Shown: positions 40,331 to 48,739, counted from the stretch's first letter. The stretch is 64,000 nt of DNA from JANMMJ01 sp964543235 (GCA_964543235.1 CAZIXE010000008.1:19009-83008), one strand, 5' to 3'. Notes: generated from the letters alone by a model not told the origin. Translations and numbers: made by a program.

Positions 40331-40842
40331 GAACGCTCCGCCCGCGTGGCCAAACCCGCCCGCCCGCGGTGGTGGGCATGGCAGATGGCGATGGCCAGCG
40401 CGTCGGTCGAATCCGCCGAATTGAGCTCGGCCCTGGGCAGCAGCAATCGCACCATGTGCTTAACCTGTCCCTTTTCGGCATGACCCGCCCCGACCACCGA
40501 CTTCTTGACCATGTTCGGGGCATATTCCGCGACCGGAATGCCAAGGGCCGCCGGCACCAGCATGACCACGCCGCGTGCCTGGCCAAGTTTCAGCGTGGCG
40601 CGGGCATCCTTGTTGACGAAGGTCTCCTCGATGGCCGCCTCCTCCGGGCCGAAAGTCTTGAGCACCGCCAGCAACTGTTCATGGATCTGGAGCAGCCGTT
40701 CGAACAGCGGCGCGCGTTCGTCCGAGTGCACGCTGCCATCGGCAACATAGGAGAGCCGCGTGCCCTCCGCTTCAATGACGCCCCAACCGGTGTTTCGCAA
40801 GCCAGGGTCGAGGCCGATGATTCGCACGCAAGCAGTCGCCAT
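40327..40842 (-). CDS. ruvC: Holliday junction resolvase RuvC
   Basis: RuvC cuts Holliday junctions as a dimer with four acidic residues per active site. The 171-aa protein has the N-terminal RIIGLDPGLRNTGWGVI (catalytic Asp in LDPG), AAIEETFVNKD with the second acidic residue, and the late SADSTDALAIAICHAHH with the last two. The start at 40842 is chosen since GGGGCGG precedes it and homologs begin close to RIIGLDPG; longer in-frame starts exist. Normally ruvA follows directly; here the vapBC pair intervenes. Confidence 0.96.
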   Translation of the reverse strand: MATACVRIIGLDPGLRNTGWGVIEAEGTRLSYVADGSVHSDERAPLFERLLQIHEQLLAVLKTFGPEEAAIEETFVNKDARATLKLGQARGVVMLVPAALGIPVAEYAPNMVKKSVVGAGHAEKGQVKHMVRLLLPRAELNSADSTDALAIAICHAHHRGRAGLATRAERS

Positions 40843-40902
40843 GGACCGCCCCATACCACTATTCGTGAGCCGGAGCAGCGGCCACGCCATGCTTGCCGCC
40901 GC

Positions 40903-41751
40903 CTATTGAAAGTACATGAGCGCGGCTGCCACGATTGCTTCTGGGGCATCTTCCTGTAAGAGGTGCCCGCATTGGGGAATCTCGACAAACCGTTCAACCC
41001 CCAGACGCCTCGCCAGTTCACGGCCCCTCTCAACAGGAATCCACCCGTCGTCGGCGCCCCACAACAGGCTGCAGGGGCAGCGCACTTGATCCAACGAGTC
41101 TTCAATTTCGTCAGTGAAGCGCTGGTCCATTTGCGCAATCTGCCGATAGAACGCGGCCTGCCCGGCTTCGCCTGTCCAAGGCTTGACATAACCATCGAGC
41201 GCCTCTGCAGTCAGTGGTTTGAAGGCCGCGCCCCGGACATAGGCCGTGAGAATGGCCGAATGGATATATGCGGGAACACCGGCGAAGGCCGCTTCAAAGC
41301 GTCTTACATGCTGCACGAACGGCGAACCCCAAGGACTGAGCGCAACGGGGTCTACCAGCAACAGTTTCCGAAACTCTCTGCCATTTAGCAGATGAGCGCG
41401 AAGCGCCGTTGCGCCACCGAAATCATGCGCAATGACGTTCGGTGAATCGAGATCCCAAAACTTCAGCAGGTCCGCCAGCAGCCGGTTCTGGACTCCGAGC
41501 GAGACATCCTGCCCCGAACGCATTTCCGACTGACCGTAGCCGAGGAGATCGTACACGAAAAGCTGGTAGTGCCGTGCCAGCTCGCGCGCTACGGCGCGCC
41601 AGACAAAGGAGGAAAACGGTGTTCCATGCACAAGAGCGATCGGCGGCCCCGAACCCATGACGTCATAGGCCACCGCCATGCCACCGAAAGTGAAGGATCG
41701 TGAAAGCTGCCACCCGCTTCCCAACCGTCCGGACCCGTGCTCAGGCGGCAT
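40903..41751 (-). CDS. Alpha/beta hydrolase, dehalogenase-like
   Basis: The 282-aa protein is an alpha/beta-hydrolase. The oxyanion region is LVHGTPFSSFVWR, the nucleophile elbow is HDFGGATA (aspartate as nucleophile, as in haloalkane or fluoroacetate dehalogenases and epoxide hydrolases, rather than serine), the acid lies near LLWGADDGWIP and the histidine in IPQCGHLLQEDAPEA. The N-terminal WQLSRSFTFGG is shared by a subgroup, so the start at 41751 is reasonable; it overlaps the yebC 3' end by 11 bases. The substrate is unknown. It sits between yebC and ruvC, and may be cotranscribed. Confidence 0.85.
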   Translation of the reverse strand: MPPEHGSGRLGSGWQLSRSFTFGGMAVAYDVMGSGPPIALVHGTPFSSFVWRAVARELARHYQLFVYDLLGYGQSEMRSGQDVSLGVQNRLLADLLKFWDLDSPNVIAHDFGGATALRAHLLNGREFRKLLLVDPVALSPWGSPFVQHVRRFEAAFAGVPAYIHSAILTAYVRGAAFKPLTAEALDGYVKPWTGEAGQAAFYRQIAQMDQRFTDEIEDSLDQVRCPCSLLWGADDGWIPVERGRELARRLGVERFVEIPQCGHLLQEDAPEAIVAAALMYFQ

Positions 41752-42490
41752 TGAGCTTCGCCATCACCTCGTCGGAAATCTCGACATTGGTGAAGACATT
41801 CTGGACGTCGTCATCTTCTTCCAGCGCTTCGACCAGTTTCATCAGCGACTCGGCCCTCTCCTGATCGGCGGGCGCCATGGTCTGCGGCTTCCACACGATC
41901 TTGACCGAGTCAGCTTCGCCGAGTTTGGCGGCCAGCGCCGACGACACTTCGCCGATGTTCTCGAAAGCGCATGTGACCGTGTGGCCCGTCTCGTCCGACT
42001 GCACATCGTCGGCTCCTGCTTCGATGGCGGCCTCCATCAAGGCATCCGCCGTACCCGCTTGCGGCTTGTAAACGATCTCCCCGACCCGGTTGAACATGAA
42101 GGAAACGGACCCCGTTTCCCCGAGATTGCCGCCATACTTGATGAACAGTGAGCGGACCACCGATGCCGTGCGGTTGCGGTTGTCGGTCAGCGCCTCGACA
42201 ATCACTGCGACGCCGCCGGGCCCATAACCTTCGTAGCGAATCTGCTCATAGGTGTCGGCATCGCCGCCCATCGCTTTCTTGATGGCGCGTTCGATATTGT
42301 CCTTCGGCATGTTTTCGGCGCGAGCGTTCTGCACCGCCAGCCTGAGCCGCGGGTTCTTCTCCGGATCGGGCAGCCCTGACTTCGCCGCAACGGTGATTTC
42401 ACGTGCCAGCTTGGAGAAGAGCTTGGAGCGGATCGCATCCTGCTTGCCCTTGCGGTGCATGATGTTCTTGAATTGCGAATGGCCGGCCAT
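41741..42490 (-). CDS. YebC/PmpR-family translation or transcription regulator
   Basis: The 249-aa protein is of the YebC/TACO1 family: N-terminal GHSQFKNIMHRKGKQDAIRSKLFSKLAREI, the YGPGGVAVIVEALTDNRNRTA block and VSFMFNRVGEIVYKP. Members bind RNA or the ribosome and ease translation of proline-rich stretches, or act as transcription regulators. Full length. It is the first gene upstream of ruvC in many alphaproteobacteria; here a hydrolase gene lies between. The start at 42490 follows the family (MAGHSQFKNI); the frame extends upstream without support. Confidence 0.96.
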   Translation of the reverse strand: MAGHSQFKNIMHRKGKQDAIRSKLFSKLAREITVAAKSGLPDPEKNPRLRLAVQNARAENMPKDNIERAIKKAMGGDADTYEQIRYEGYGPGGVAVIVEALTDNRNRTASVVRSLFIKYGGNLGETGSVSFMFNRVGEIVYKPQAGTADALMEAAIEAGADDVQSDETGHTVTCAFENIGEVSSALAAKLGEADSVKIVWKPQTMAPADQERAESLMKLVEALEEDDDVQNVFTNVEISDEVMAKLNAA

Positions 42491-42577
42491 GGCGGATTTC
42501 CGTTCTGTCAAACACCCGTGATTTTGCCGCCTTATAGCTGCCAATCCCCGGCATTAACAAGCACGCGGCGGCAGCGC

Positions 42578-42592
42578 TTAACCGCTCCTTAA
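42578..42592. promoter_or_regulatory. Perfect CtrA box
   Basis: TTAA-CCGCTCC-TTAA matches the CtrA consensus TTAA-N7-TTAA in both half-sites. It lies 52 bases upstream of the unknown gene at 42645 and 87 bases upstream of yebC on the other strand. A further TTAA follows at 42596-42599. CtrA control of the small gene is inferred. Confidence 0.5.
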
Positions 42593-42644
42593 AGTTAATC
42601 AATCAAGTCTCAGAGCTATTGGTGAGTAACTGGAGAGCGTACCC

Positions 42645-42995
42645 ATGGCGGCAAAGACAGCGATGCTCGACGACGTTTCGTTCGTAGCGGAAGGCATAAC
42701 CGGCACCGCCTGTGCCACGGCCCTGCGCAAGACTCGCTCGCTTGCCGAAGCGGCGCCCTCCGGTCGCGCCTTTGCCGCCATCGCAACACTCGCCGAACTG
42801 TCGCGCCGCATCGAGGATTCTCTCGAAACCGGAGCCGACGCGCTGGCTGCCGATGATCCTGACTCGGCGTCCCTTGAACTGGCCCGTGCCGTGGTGCTGA
42901 TGGATCGCCTGACCGCCGAGGCCAAGGGCGACCCCGCCGCCAGGCCGCCGCAACCCTCTTATTTGCGGCGCCGGCGCGTTCACTTCGACCTCTGA
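42645..42995 (+). CDS. Small protein of unknown function upstream of a Nudix hydrolase
   Basis: I do not recognise this 116-aa protein. It is alanine-rich and helical, with IATLAELSRRIEDSLETGADALAAD in the middle and a basic end (YLRRRRVHFDL). No signal or membrane segment. GGAGAG precedes the ATG. It overlaps the Nudix gene by one base (TGATG), so the two are translated together. A perfect CtrA box 52 bases upstream suggests cell-cycle control. Confidence 0.65.
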   Translation: MAAKTAMLDDVSFVAEGITGTACATALRKTRSLAEAAPSGRAFAAIATLAELSRRIEDSLETGADALAADDPDSASLELARAVVLMDRLTAEAKGDPAARPPQPSYLRRRRVHFDL

Positions 42996-43576
42996 TGCCG
43001 GAGCACGAACCGATAAGGATCCTCAGGGAGGAAATCCTTTCCGACGACTGGGCGAGGCTCACCCGATATGTGATCGACTACCGTCGCCGCGACGGAATCT
43101 GGGAACAGCAGGTACGCCAGGTCTATGACCGCGGGCACGGCGCAGCAATTCTGCCCTACGATCCGGAACGCCGCAGCGTGCTGCTCGTCCGGCAGTTCCG
43201 CCTTCCTGCCTATCTGGCAGGCCACCGCGACCTCCTCATCGAGGCTTGCGCCGGCCTCCTCGACGCCAACGATCCCGAGACGGCCATCGCCAAGGAAGCA
43301 GAGGAGGAACTGGGCTACCGCTTGCGCCAGCCCGTGCGGGTGTTCGCGCCTTTCATGAGCCCCGGCAGTGTCAGCGAGCGCCTCTACCACTTCATTGCGC
43401 GCTATAGCCCTGCCGACCGCATCGCGGCGGGGGGCGGTTCCGCCCATGAAGGAGAAGACATCGAAGTGCTTGAGCTCCCGATTGACGAAGCACTCGCCAT
43501 GATTGCAGACGGCCGCATCATCGACGCCAAGACCATTCTGCTGCTGCAGCATGTCCGCCTGAGCGGACTGATCTAG
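42995..43576 (+). CDS. Nudix hydrolase, GDP-mannose/ADP-ribose pyrophosphatase type
   Basis: The 193-aa protein resembles NudK/NudF-type enzymes that split nucleotide sugars. A Nudix box is seen in GLLDANDPETAIAKEAEEELGY (the usual RE is KE, with EE present), preceded by VLLVRQFRLPAYLAGH and followed by PFMSPGSVSERLYHFIARY. The deviating arginine-to-lysine may affect activity little. The substrate is not certain. It starts on the stop codon of the preceding small gene and converges on the ABC permease gene with a four-base overlap at the end. Confidence 0.87.
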   Translation: MPEHEPIRILREEILSDDWARLTRYVIDYRRRDGIWEQQVRQVYDRGHGAAILPYDPERRSVLLVRQFRLPAYLAGHRDLLIEACAGLLDANDPETAIAKEAEEELGYRLRQPVRVFAPFMSPGSVSERLYHFIARYSPADRIAAGGGSAHEGEDIEVLELPIDEALAMIADGRIIDAKTILLLQHVRLSGLI

Positions 43577-44409
43577 TTCCGGATCCCCCGCAGGCGCTCG
43601 GAGCGGCGGCGCAGAAGCTCGACAGTCACCAGCACGGCCGTCGAGAACAGCACCAGCACCGTCGCTGCGGCGGTGATCGTCGGGCTGATCAGCTCGCGGA
43701 TGCCGGAGAACATCTGCTTGGGCAGGGTGCGCTGCTCCGGACTCACCAGGAACAGCGCCACCACGATCTCGTCGAACGAAGTGACAAAGGCGAACAACGC
43801 ACCGGAAATGACCCCCGGCAGGATGAGTGGCAGCACGACCTTGAAGAAAACCGTGTGCGGAGGCGCGCCGCAGGAAGCGCCTGCGCGCATCAGCGTGCGG
43901 TCGAAACTGGTGAGGGTTGCGGTGACGGTGATGACTACAAAGGGTGTCGCCAGTGCGGTGTGCGCAAGAATGAGCCCGAACAGCGTGCCGGCAAGGTTCA
44001 TGCGGGCGTAGAACAGGAACATGCCGACCGCCGAAATGATGACCGGCACGATCATCGGCGAGATCAGTGCCGCCATGATGATCCCGCGTCCCGGGATCGT
44101 GGCACGCGACAGGCCGAGCGCCGCCAGCGTGCCAAGCGCTGTCGCGAGGAAAGTCACGGCGAACGCCACGATCAGGCTGACCTTGAGTGCGCCCGTCCAG
44201 CGCTCGTTCGTGAAGAAGCCGTAGTCGCCAAAATACCACTGCAGCGAGAAGCCGGGCATCGGATAGCTGAAGAAGCTTTCCGAATTGAATGACAGCGGCA
44301 TGATTACCAGGATCGGCGCAATGAGGAACAGAAGCACCAGTCCGACGAACGCCCTGAGGCCGAAATAGGCCATCTTCTCGCCGGTGGTCATGTAGGCGGG
44401 CAGGGCCAT
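43573..44409 (-). CDS. ABC transporter permease, PotC-like
   Basis: The 278-aa inner-membrane protein has six helices and the binding-protein-dependent permease loop (EAA-like) GASCGAPPHTVFFKVVLPLILPGVISGALFAF near residues 180-210. It pairs with the PotB-like permease encoded just upstream to form the channel of a spermidine/putrescine-type transporter. It is the last gene of the three-gene unit (binding protein, permease, permease), five bases from its neighbour. Confidence 0.9.
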   Translation of the reverse strand: MALPAYMTTGEKMAYFGLRAFVGLVLLFLIAPILVIMPLSFNSESFFSYPMPGFSLQWYFGDYGFFTNERWTGALKVSLIVAFAVTFLATALGTLAALGLSRATIPGRGIIMAALISPMIVPVIISAVGMFLFYARMNLAGTLFGLILAHTALATPFVVITVTATLTSFDRTLMRAGASCGAPPHTVFFKVVLPLILPGVISGALFAFVTSFDEIVVALFLVSPEQRTLPKQMFSGIRELISPTITAAATVLVLFSTAVLVTVELLRRRSERLRGIRN

Positions 44410-44414
44410 GGCGG

Positions 44415-45674
44415 TTAACCCAGTTTCATCCGGTCAATGCCGATCAGTTTGTTGTACACGTAGTAGAGGATAAGCGTGGCTACCAGCAGGATCGTCCCGA
44501 AAGCACAGGCCTTGCCCCAGTTGTTCTCCCGGTTGATGGCCTCGGCGATGAAGCCCGACACCATCTGGTCGGTCGGACCGCCGACCAGCGCCGGGGTGAT
44601 GTAGTAGCCGAGGCACAGGATGAAAGTGAGCAAACAGCCCGCCGCGACGCCCGGCAGCGTCTGCGGCATGTAGACCTTGAGAAATGCGTAGAACGGTGTC
44701 GCGCCAAGCGACTTTGCCGCGCGCATGTAGGACGGCGAAATGGTCTTCATGACGCTGTAGATCGGCAGCAGCGTGAACGGGAGCTGAATATGCGTCATCG
44801 CCACCACCGTGCCGAACCGGGAGAAGATGAGCCGCAGCGGACTGTCACTCAGGCCAAGCCCCATGATGGCGTTGTTGATCATGCCATTGTCTTGCAGGAT
44901 GACGAACCAGGCGGTGGTACGGACCAGTAGCGAGGTCCAGAACGGCAACAGCACGAAGATCATGAGGATGCTGGCGGTGCGCTGCGGCACGGTCGCCAGC
45001 ATATAGGCCACCGGATAGCCGAGGATCAGCGTACATACCGTGACCAGTGCCGAGATGCCGATGGTGCGCAGCAGGATATCGACATAGATCGCCCGGTCGC
45101 GGGGCATTCGCTCGATTGACCCGTCGGCGCTTTGCCGCAAGTCCAGCATGCTGAGCAGATAGAAGGGGGTGTAGGCGCTTGAGCTTCGCCTGATCGCGGC
45201 CCACGTCTCCTGCTCGCCCCAGACCTTGTCTTCGGCAATCACCGCCTCCTTGAAGGGCGCTGTGAAACTCTCGGCTTTCCGTCCCATCGTGATGACTTTC
45301 GAGCGGATGCCTGAAAGTTCGTAGTTGAGCCGCTTGCCGATCAGCGCCGTCGCTTTCGCCTTGTGTGCCTCCTTCATGTCGTCCACGAAGGCCGCGAACA
45401 CCTCTTCACCCGGCGCATCTTTGCCGTCCCAGTCCTCGAGGGCGGCAATTGTCTGCGGAAGGCTCCTGCCGACGTCCGGATCGTAGACTGCATTGTAGAG
45501 CATCATCACGATGGGCATGATGAAGCTGACAAAGATGAACAGGAACAACGGCGCTATGAGAGCCAGCGCCCGTAGACGCTCTCGCCTTTCCGCCTGCCGC
45601 AATTTGATCTTGAGGGGCGTGCCGTCGGCGGCACGCATGATGCCGTCAGCGAATGTGGCGTCGGCCACCGTCAT
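44415..45674 (-). CDS. ABC transporter permease, PotB-like, with large loop
   Basis: The 419-aa permease is longer than typical PotB (about 285 residues) because about 120 residues lie between the first helix (LIAPLFLFIFVSFIMPIVMML, residues 38-58) and the second (near 200), a periplasmic insertion seen in a subgroup of these transporters. The EAA loop reads KSLGATPFYAFLKVYMPQTLPGVAAGCLL. The C-terminus carries LVGGPTDQMVSGFIAEAIN. Inner membrane. It belongs to the polyamine/opine-type ABC operon; the substrate is not certain. Confidence 0.88.
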   Translation of the reverse strand: MTVADATFADGIMRAADGTPLKIKLRQAERRERLRALALIAPLFLFIFVSFIMPIVMMLYNAVYDPDVGRSLPQTIAALEDWDGKDAPGEEVFAAFVDDMKEAHKAKATALIGKRLNYELSGIRSKVITMGRKAESFTAPFKEAVIAEDKVWGEQETWAAIRRSSSAYTPFYLLSMLDLRQSADGSIERMPRDRAIYVDILLRTIGISALVTVCTLILGYPVAYMLATVPQRTASILMIFVLLPFWTSLLVRTTAWFVILQDNGMINNAIMGLGLSDSPLRLIFSRFGTVVAMTHIQLPFTLLPIYSVMKTISPSYMRAAKSLGATPFYAFLKVYMPQTLPGVAAGCLLTFILCLGYYITPALVGGPTDQMVSGFIAEAINRENNWGKACAFGTILLVATLILYYVYNKLIGIDRMKLG

Positions 45675-45750
45675 GGCGTCACTCCGATTGGCAGATCGGT
45701 CACTCGGGAGGGAGATGCCAAAGCGGCGCTCCCCTCCCGAATGTTCAGTG

Positions 45751-46803
45751 TTACTGCGCGACCCAGGCGTTGAAGCGCTCGCGCAGTTCGTCGCCCTTGT
45801 CGGCCCAGAACTGCGGATCGATCACCAGCGCCGTTGTCATGTTGTCGGGCGCCGTCGGCAGGTCAGGGAGCACCTCCGGGTTCACGTTCGGAATGGCGTC
45901 CTTGTTGGCGGGACCATACGAGATATAGTTCGTCTGGTCCGCCATCCGCTCCGGCTGGCTCGCATATGTAATGAACCTGTAGGCGGCGTCCAGCCGTGGC
46001 GTACCCTTGGGGATCGCCCACCAGTCCCAGTCAAGGCCCTGCATGTCCCAGATGATCTTGAACGGCTTCTTGTCGTTCTTGACCGCCCCGTAGATTCGGC
46101 CGTTCCAGGCTGACGTGATCGCCACCTGGCCGTCTGCCAGGAGCTGCGGCGGCTGGGCCCCGGCTTCCCACCACACGACATCCTTCTTGATCGTGTCCAG
46201 CTTCTTGAATGCCCGGTCGACCCCTTCAGGCGTGCCCAGCACCTTGTAGACGTCGGCCGGAGCCACGCCATCCGCGATCAGAGCCCACTCGAGGTTGACG
46301 AAAGGACTCCTCTGGAGCCCGCGCTTGCCCGGGAACTTTGCCAGATCGAACACATCCGCCATCTGCGTTGGCGCCGGATCGAGCTTGGTCGTGTCATAGG
46401 CAAGCACGGTGCCGTAAACGATGTTCGGAACGGCGCAATCCATCAGGTCGCCACCGATGAACTTGTCGCGATCGAGACCGAGTTTCCCCCAGTCGATCTG
46501 TTCGAAGATGCCCTCGGCGCACCCGGCGAGTACCGTCTGCGTATCAACGTCGATGACATCCCACGTGATGTTGTTGGCCTCGACCATGGCGCGGACCTTG
46601 GCGATCTCGCCATTGTATTCCTCTTCCGTGACCTTGTTGCCTTCCTTCATGTAAGGCTCGTAAAAGGCCTTGCGCTGGCTTTCGGAATAGGCACCGCCCC
46701 ACGACACGATGGTGAGTTCATCGGCCGCCTGCGCGGGCGCTGCCGCGAACAATGCCGTACCGGCCAGCAGCACGGCGCCCAGAATTCCTGTAAGTCTCTT
46801 CAT
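45751..46803 (-). CDS. ABC transporter substrate-binding protein, polyamine type
   Basis: The 350-aa precursor has a signal peptide (LTGILGAVLLAGTALFAAAPAQAA) and a type-2 periplasmic binding fold of the PotD/PotF group: ELTIVSWGGAYSESQRKAFYEPY near the start, then WDVIDVDTQTVLAGCAEG, and GLDWDWWAIPKGTPRLDAAYRFI. Likely ligands are spermidine, putrescine or similar cations or amino-acid derivatives. No ATP-binding subunit gene is found with it or elsewhere in this window, so PotA must be encoded apart. GGGAGACG precedes the ATG. The 280 bases before it (46804-47084) show nothing I can support. Confidence 0.9.
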   Translation of the reverse strand: MKRLTGILGAVLLAGTALFAAAPAQAADELTIVSWGGAYSESQRKAFYEPYMKEGNKVTEEEYNGEIAKVRAMVEANNITWDVIDVDTQTVLAGCAEGIFEQIDWGKLGLDRDKFIGGDLMDCAVPNIVYGTVLAYDTTKLDPAPTQMADVFDLAKFPGKRGLQRSPFVNLEWALIADGVAPADVYKVLGTPEGVDRAFKKLDTIKKDVVWWEAGAQPPQLLADGQVAITSAWNGRIYGAVKNDKKPFKIIWDMQGLDWDWWAIPKGTPRLDAAYRFITYASQPERMADQTNYISYGPANKDAIPNVNPEVLPDLPTAPDNMTTALVIDPQFWADKGDELRERFNAWVAQ

Positions 46804-47084
46804 TCAACGTCTCCCAAAAATGCCAGCAGCCTGGCAGCTCCGAATCGTTCCCAGTTTCTTTGAAGGACTTGGCATGAAGCGCCCGCACGACGCCGTGCGT
46901 TGCCGCAGCTCCAGGCTTGATCCTCCCCTTGGTGCGCCCCGGACCTTGGCAGTTCTGTTCGCAACCCTGTGCGATGCGCTGCCATAAGACCGGAAATTTG
47001 GACGCTGGAATAGAATACTAGACCCAGTTGCGAGGGCCGTCACTAGAGTTTTTTGACGCCTGGCCACAAAACCCGGTCATGACC

Positions 47085-47906
47085 CTACCAGAACGCGATT
47101 TCTGCCTGCGCCAGCCGGCCGCCGATCCGCAGCGGCCCGATGGCCACCGCCAGCCCTGTCCGGTCATCGGTTTCGACCGCCACCCCACACACGGTTGCGG
47201 CCCCCTCCGCCGGCCGCAACCGCTCGACCGGCAGCTTGCGCAGGAACCGCTGCAGTGGCTCGTCCTTGGCCATGCCGATGACCGAATCATAGTCGCCGCA
47301 CATGCCCGCGTCGGAGATATAGGCGGTGCCACCAGGCAGGAGCTGATGGTCGGCGGTCGGCACATGCGAGTGCGTCCCCGCGACCAGGCTCACCCTGCCG
47401 TCGACGAAATGCCCGAAGGCCATCTTCTCCGAAGTCGCCTCGGCATGGAAGTCGATGAGAATGGCATCACAGGCGCGCCCCAGCGGGCACGAATCGATCT
47501 CCCGCCCCACCACCGGGAATGGATCGTCGAGCATTGGCTCGATCATCACCCGCCCCATGGCATTTATCACCAGCACGCGCTGCCCCGCTGCCGTGTGGAA
47601 GATGTTCGCCCCGCGTCCGGGCGCGCCTGAAGGGTAGTTCAGTGGGCGGAGCATATTGGGCGTCCGCTCGATGAACACCAATGCCTCTCGCTGATCGAAG
47701 GCATGATTGCCGAGCGTTACCACATCGGCGCCGGCGTCGATCAGGCCGTTGAAAATGTCTTCGGTGATGCCGAAACCATGCGCAGCATTTTCGCCATTCA
47801 CCACCACGAGGTCGGGCCGGTAGCGCGCCTTGAGCAGTGGCAGTTCCCGATGCACGGCCTCGCGCCCGCTGCGCCCCACGACATCGCCAAGGAATATGAG
47901 CCGCAA
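47085..47906 (-). CDS. YmdB-type metallophosphoesterase (TIGR00282)
   Basis: The 273-aa protein is a calcineurin-like phosphodiesterase of the YmdB group: MRLIFLGDVVGRSGREAV with metal ligand Asp, VVVNGENAAHGFGI (Asn/Glu ligands), DVVTLGNHAFDQREALVFI (His ligand) and LVAGTHSHVPTADHQLLPGGTAYISDAGMCG (His ligands). In Bacillus YmdB hydrolyses 2',3'- or 3',5'-cyclic nucleotides; role in alphaproteobacteria is unclear. It is encoded two bases after the 5-formyltetrahydrofolate cyclo-ligase gene, an operon typical of this group. Confidence 0.93.
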   Translation of the reverse strand: MRLIFLGDVVGRSGREAVHRELPLLKARYRPDLVVVNGENAAHGFGITEDIFNGLIDAGADVVTLGNHAFDQREALVFIERTPNMLRPLNYPSGAPGRGANIFHTAAGQRVLVINAMGRVMIEPMLDDPFPVVGREIDSCPLGRACDAILIDFHAEATSEKMAFGHFVDGRVSLVAGTHSHVPTADHQLLPGGTAYISDAGMCGDYDSVIGMAKDEPLQRFLRKLPVERLRPAEGAATVCGVAVETDDRTGLAVAIGPLRIGGRLAQAEIAFW

Positions 47907-47907
47907 T

Positions 47908-48507
47908 TCACCCCTCCGCCGGCTGGAAGCTACCGGCTTCCGTCATGATCCAGTCAAGCGGCTGGTCATGCGGCCCGTGGGGAACTTCCGGAATTTCCTG
48001 TGCAGCGTAGGCAACCCCGATAGCCGTGATCGGTTTGAGGCGGCGCAGCTGCTCCAGCGTCCGGTCATAGAATCCGCCGCCATAGCCGAGCCGGTACCCC
48101 TTGCGGTCGAAAGCCAGCATCGGCACCAGGAGGAGGTCGGGTTCGACCTCTTCCGCACTTTCCACTGGAACCGGAATATCCCAGATACCGGCAACTGTCT
48201 CATCGCCGGGCGCCCACTGCCGGAACACCAGCGGCAGGCCCTTGCCGACCACCACCGGTAGCGCCGTGACCCACCCGACTGCCACCAGCTTTGCCATCAG
48301 CGGCAGCACCGAAATCTCGCTTTTGTACGGCTGAAAGCCGGAGGCCACCCGCCGCCCCATGCGGTGATCGCAGGGCAGGCCGCGCCTGGCCAGGGCCAAT
48401 CCGGCTGCCGCGCCAGCACGCGCATGCGCCGCTTCCCGCGCTTTGTTGGCGGCCTGCCGCGCCACTTTCTTGCGCTGCGCAAGCGCATCCAGATCGCTAC
48501 TCACCAT
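47908..48507 (-). CDS. 5-formyltetrahydrofolate cyclo-ligase
   Basis: The enzyme (YgfA/MTHFS) uses ATP to turn 5-formyl-THF into 5,10-methenyl-THF. The 199-aa protein has the family KSEISVLPLM region, the ATP loop LVPMLAFDRKGYRLGYGGGFYDRTL, and AYAAQEIPEVPHGPHDQPLDWI. Downstream of 6S RNA it matches the classical ssrS-ygfA arrangement. The start at 48507 is the only ATG that fits the family; the ribosome-binding site GGGGGTGAA is present. The 6S RNA ends only 17 bases upstream, so the two share a message as in other bacteria. Confidence 0.92.
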   Translation of the reverse strand: MVSSDLDALAQRKKVARQAANKAREAAHARAGAAAGLALARRGLPCDHRMGRRVASGFQPYKSEISVLPLMAKLVAVGWVTALPVVVGKGLPLVFRQWAPGDETVAGIWDIPVPVESAEEVEPDLLLVPMLAFDRKGYRLGYGGGFYDRTLEQLRRLKPITAIGVAYAAQEIPEVPHGPHDQPLDWIMTEAGSFQPAEG

Positions 48508-48523
48508 TTCACCCCCGAAACAT

Positions 48524-48684
48524 GCGGCGAGCCATCATGGGCCGTGAGAGGTGACGATCCCGGGCACCTACAAGAGTAGGTGGGCGCCGTGTGAACGAGG
48601 CCACAGCCAAGTCCAGGAACAGCTCCCTTTGGAATCGCATAGGCCCCAGGGAATATGCTCTTCACGCACCGGACAGCCCGCCGC
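48524..48684 (-). ncRNA. ssrS: 6S RNA (SsrS)
   Basis: On the minus strand a roughly 161-base RNA starts about seven bases after a strong promoter. Its ends pair: GCGGCGGGC (48676-48684) with GCTCGCCGC (48524-48532), nine pairs including one G-U. Inside lie the CCCTGGGG-containing 5' bubble strand (about 48641-48648) and the 3' hairpin CACCTAC-TCTT-GTAGGTG, as in alphaproteobacterial 6S RNA. Its place between zapA and the ygfA-type gene is the classical one. 6S RNA mimics an open promoter and binds sigma-70 polymerase in stationary phase. No covariance search was made. Confidence 0.82.
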
Positions 48685-48689
48685 CCCCG

Positions 48690-48717
48690 TATATAGGCCG
48701 GCCGGGCGAGCCTTCAA
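48690..48717 (-). promoter_or_regulatory. Promoter of 6S RNA
   Basis: On the minus strand TTGAAG (48712-48717) and TATATA (48690-48695) are separated by 16 bases. The implied start near 48683-48684 coincides with the 5' end of the predicted 6S closing stem, supporting both calls. Confidence 0.65.
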
Positions 48718-48739
48718 AGTGAAAGCTTGGGGCTGCTCG

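Noticed and set aside
46804..47084. 280-base gap before the ABC binding-protein gene examined for a small RNA or riboswitch
   Set aside because: No stable structure or promoter could be fixed beyond the ribosome-binding site.
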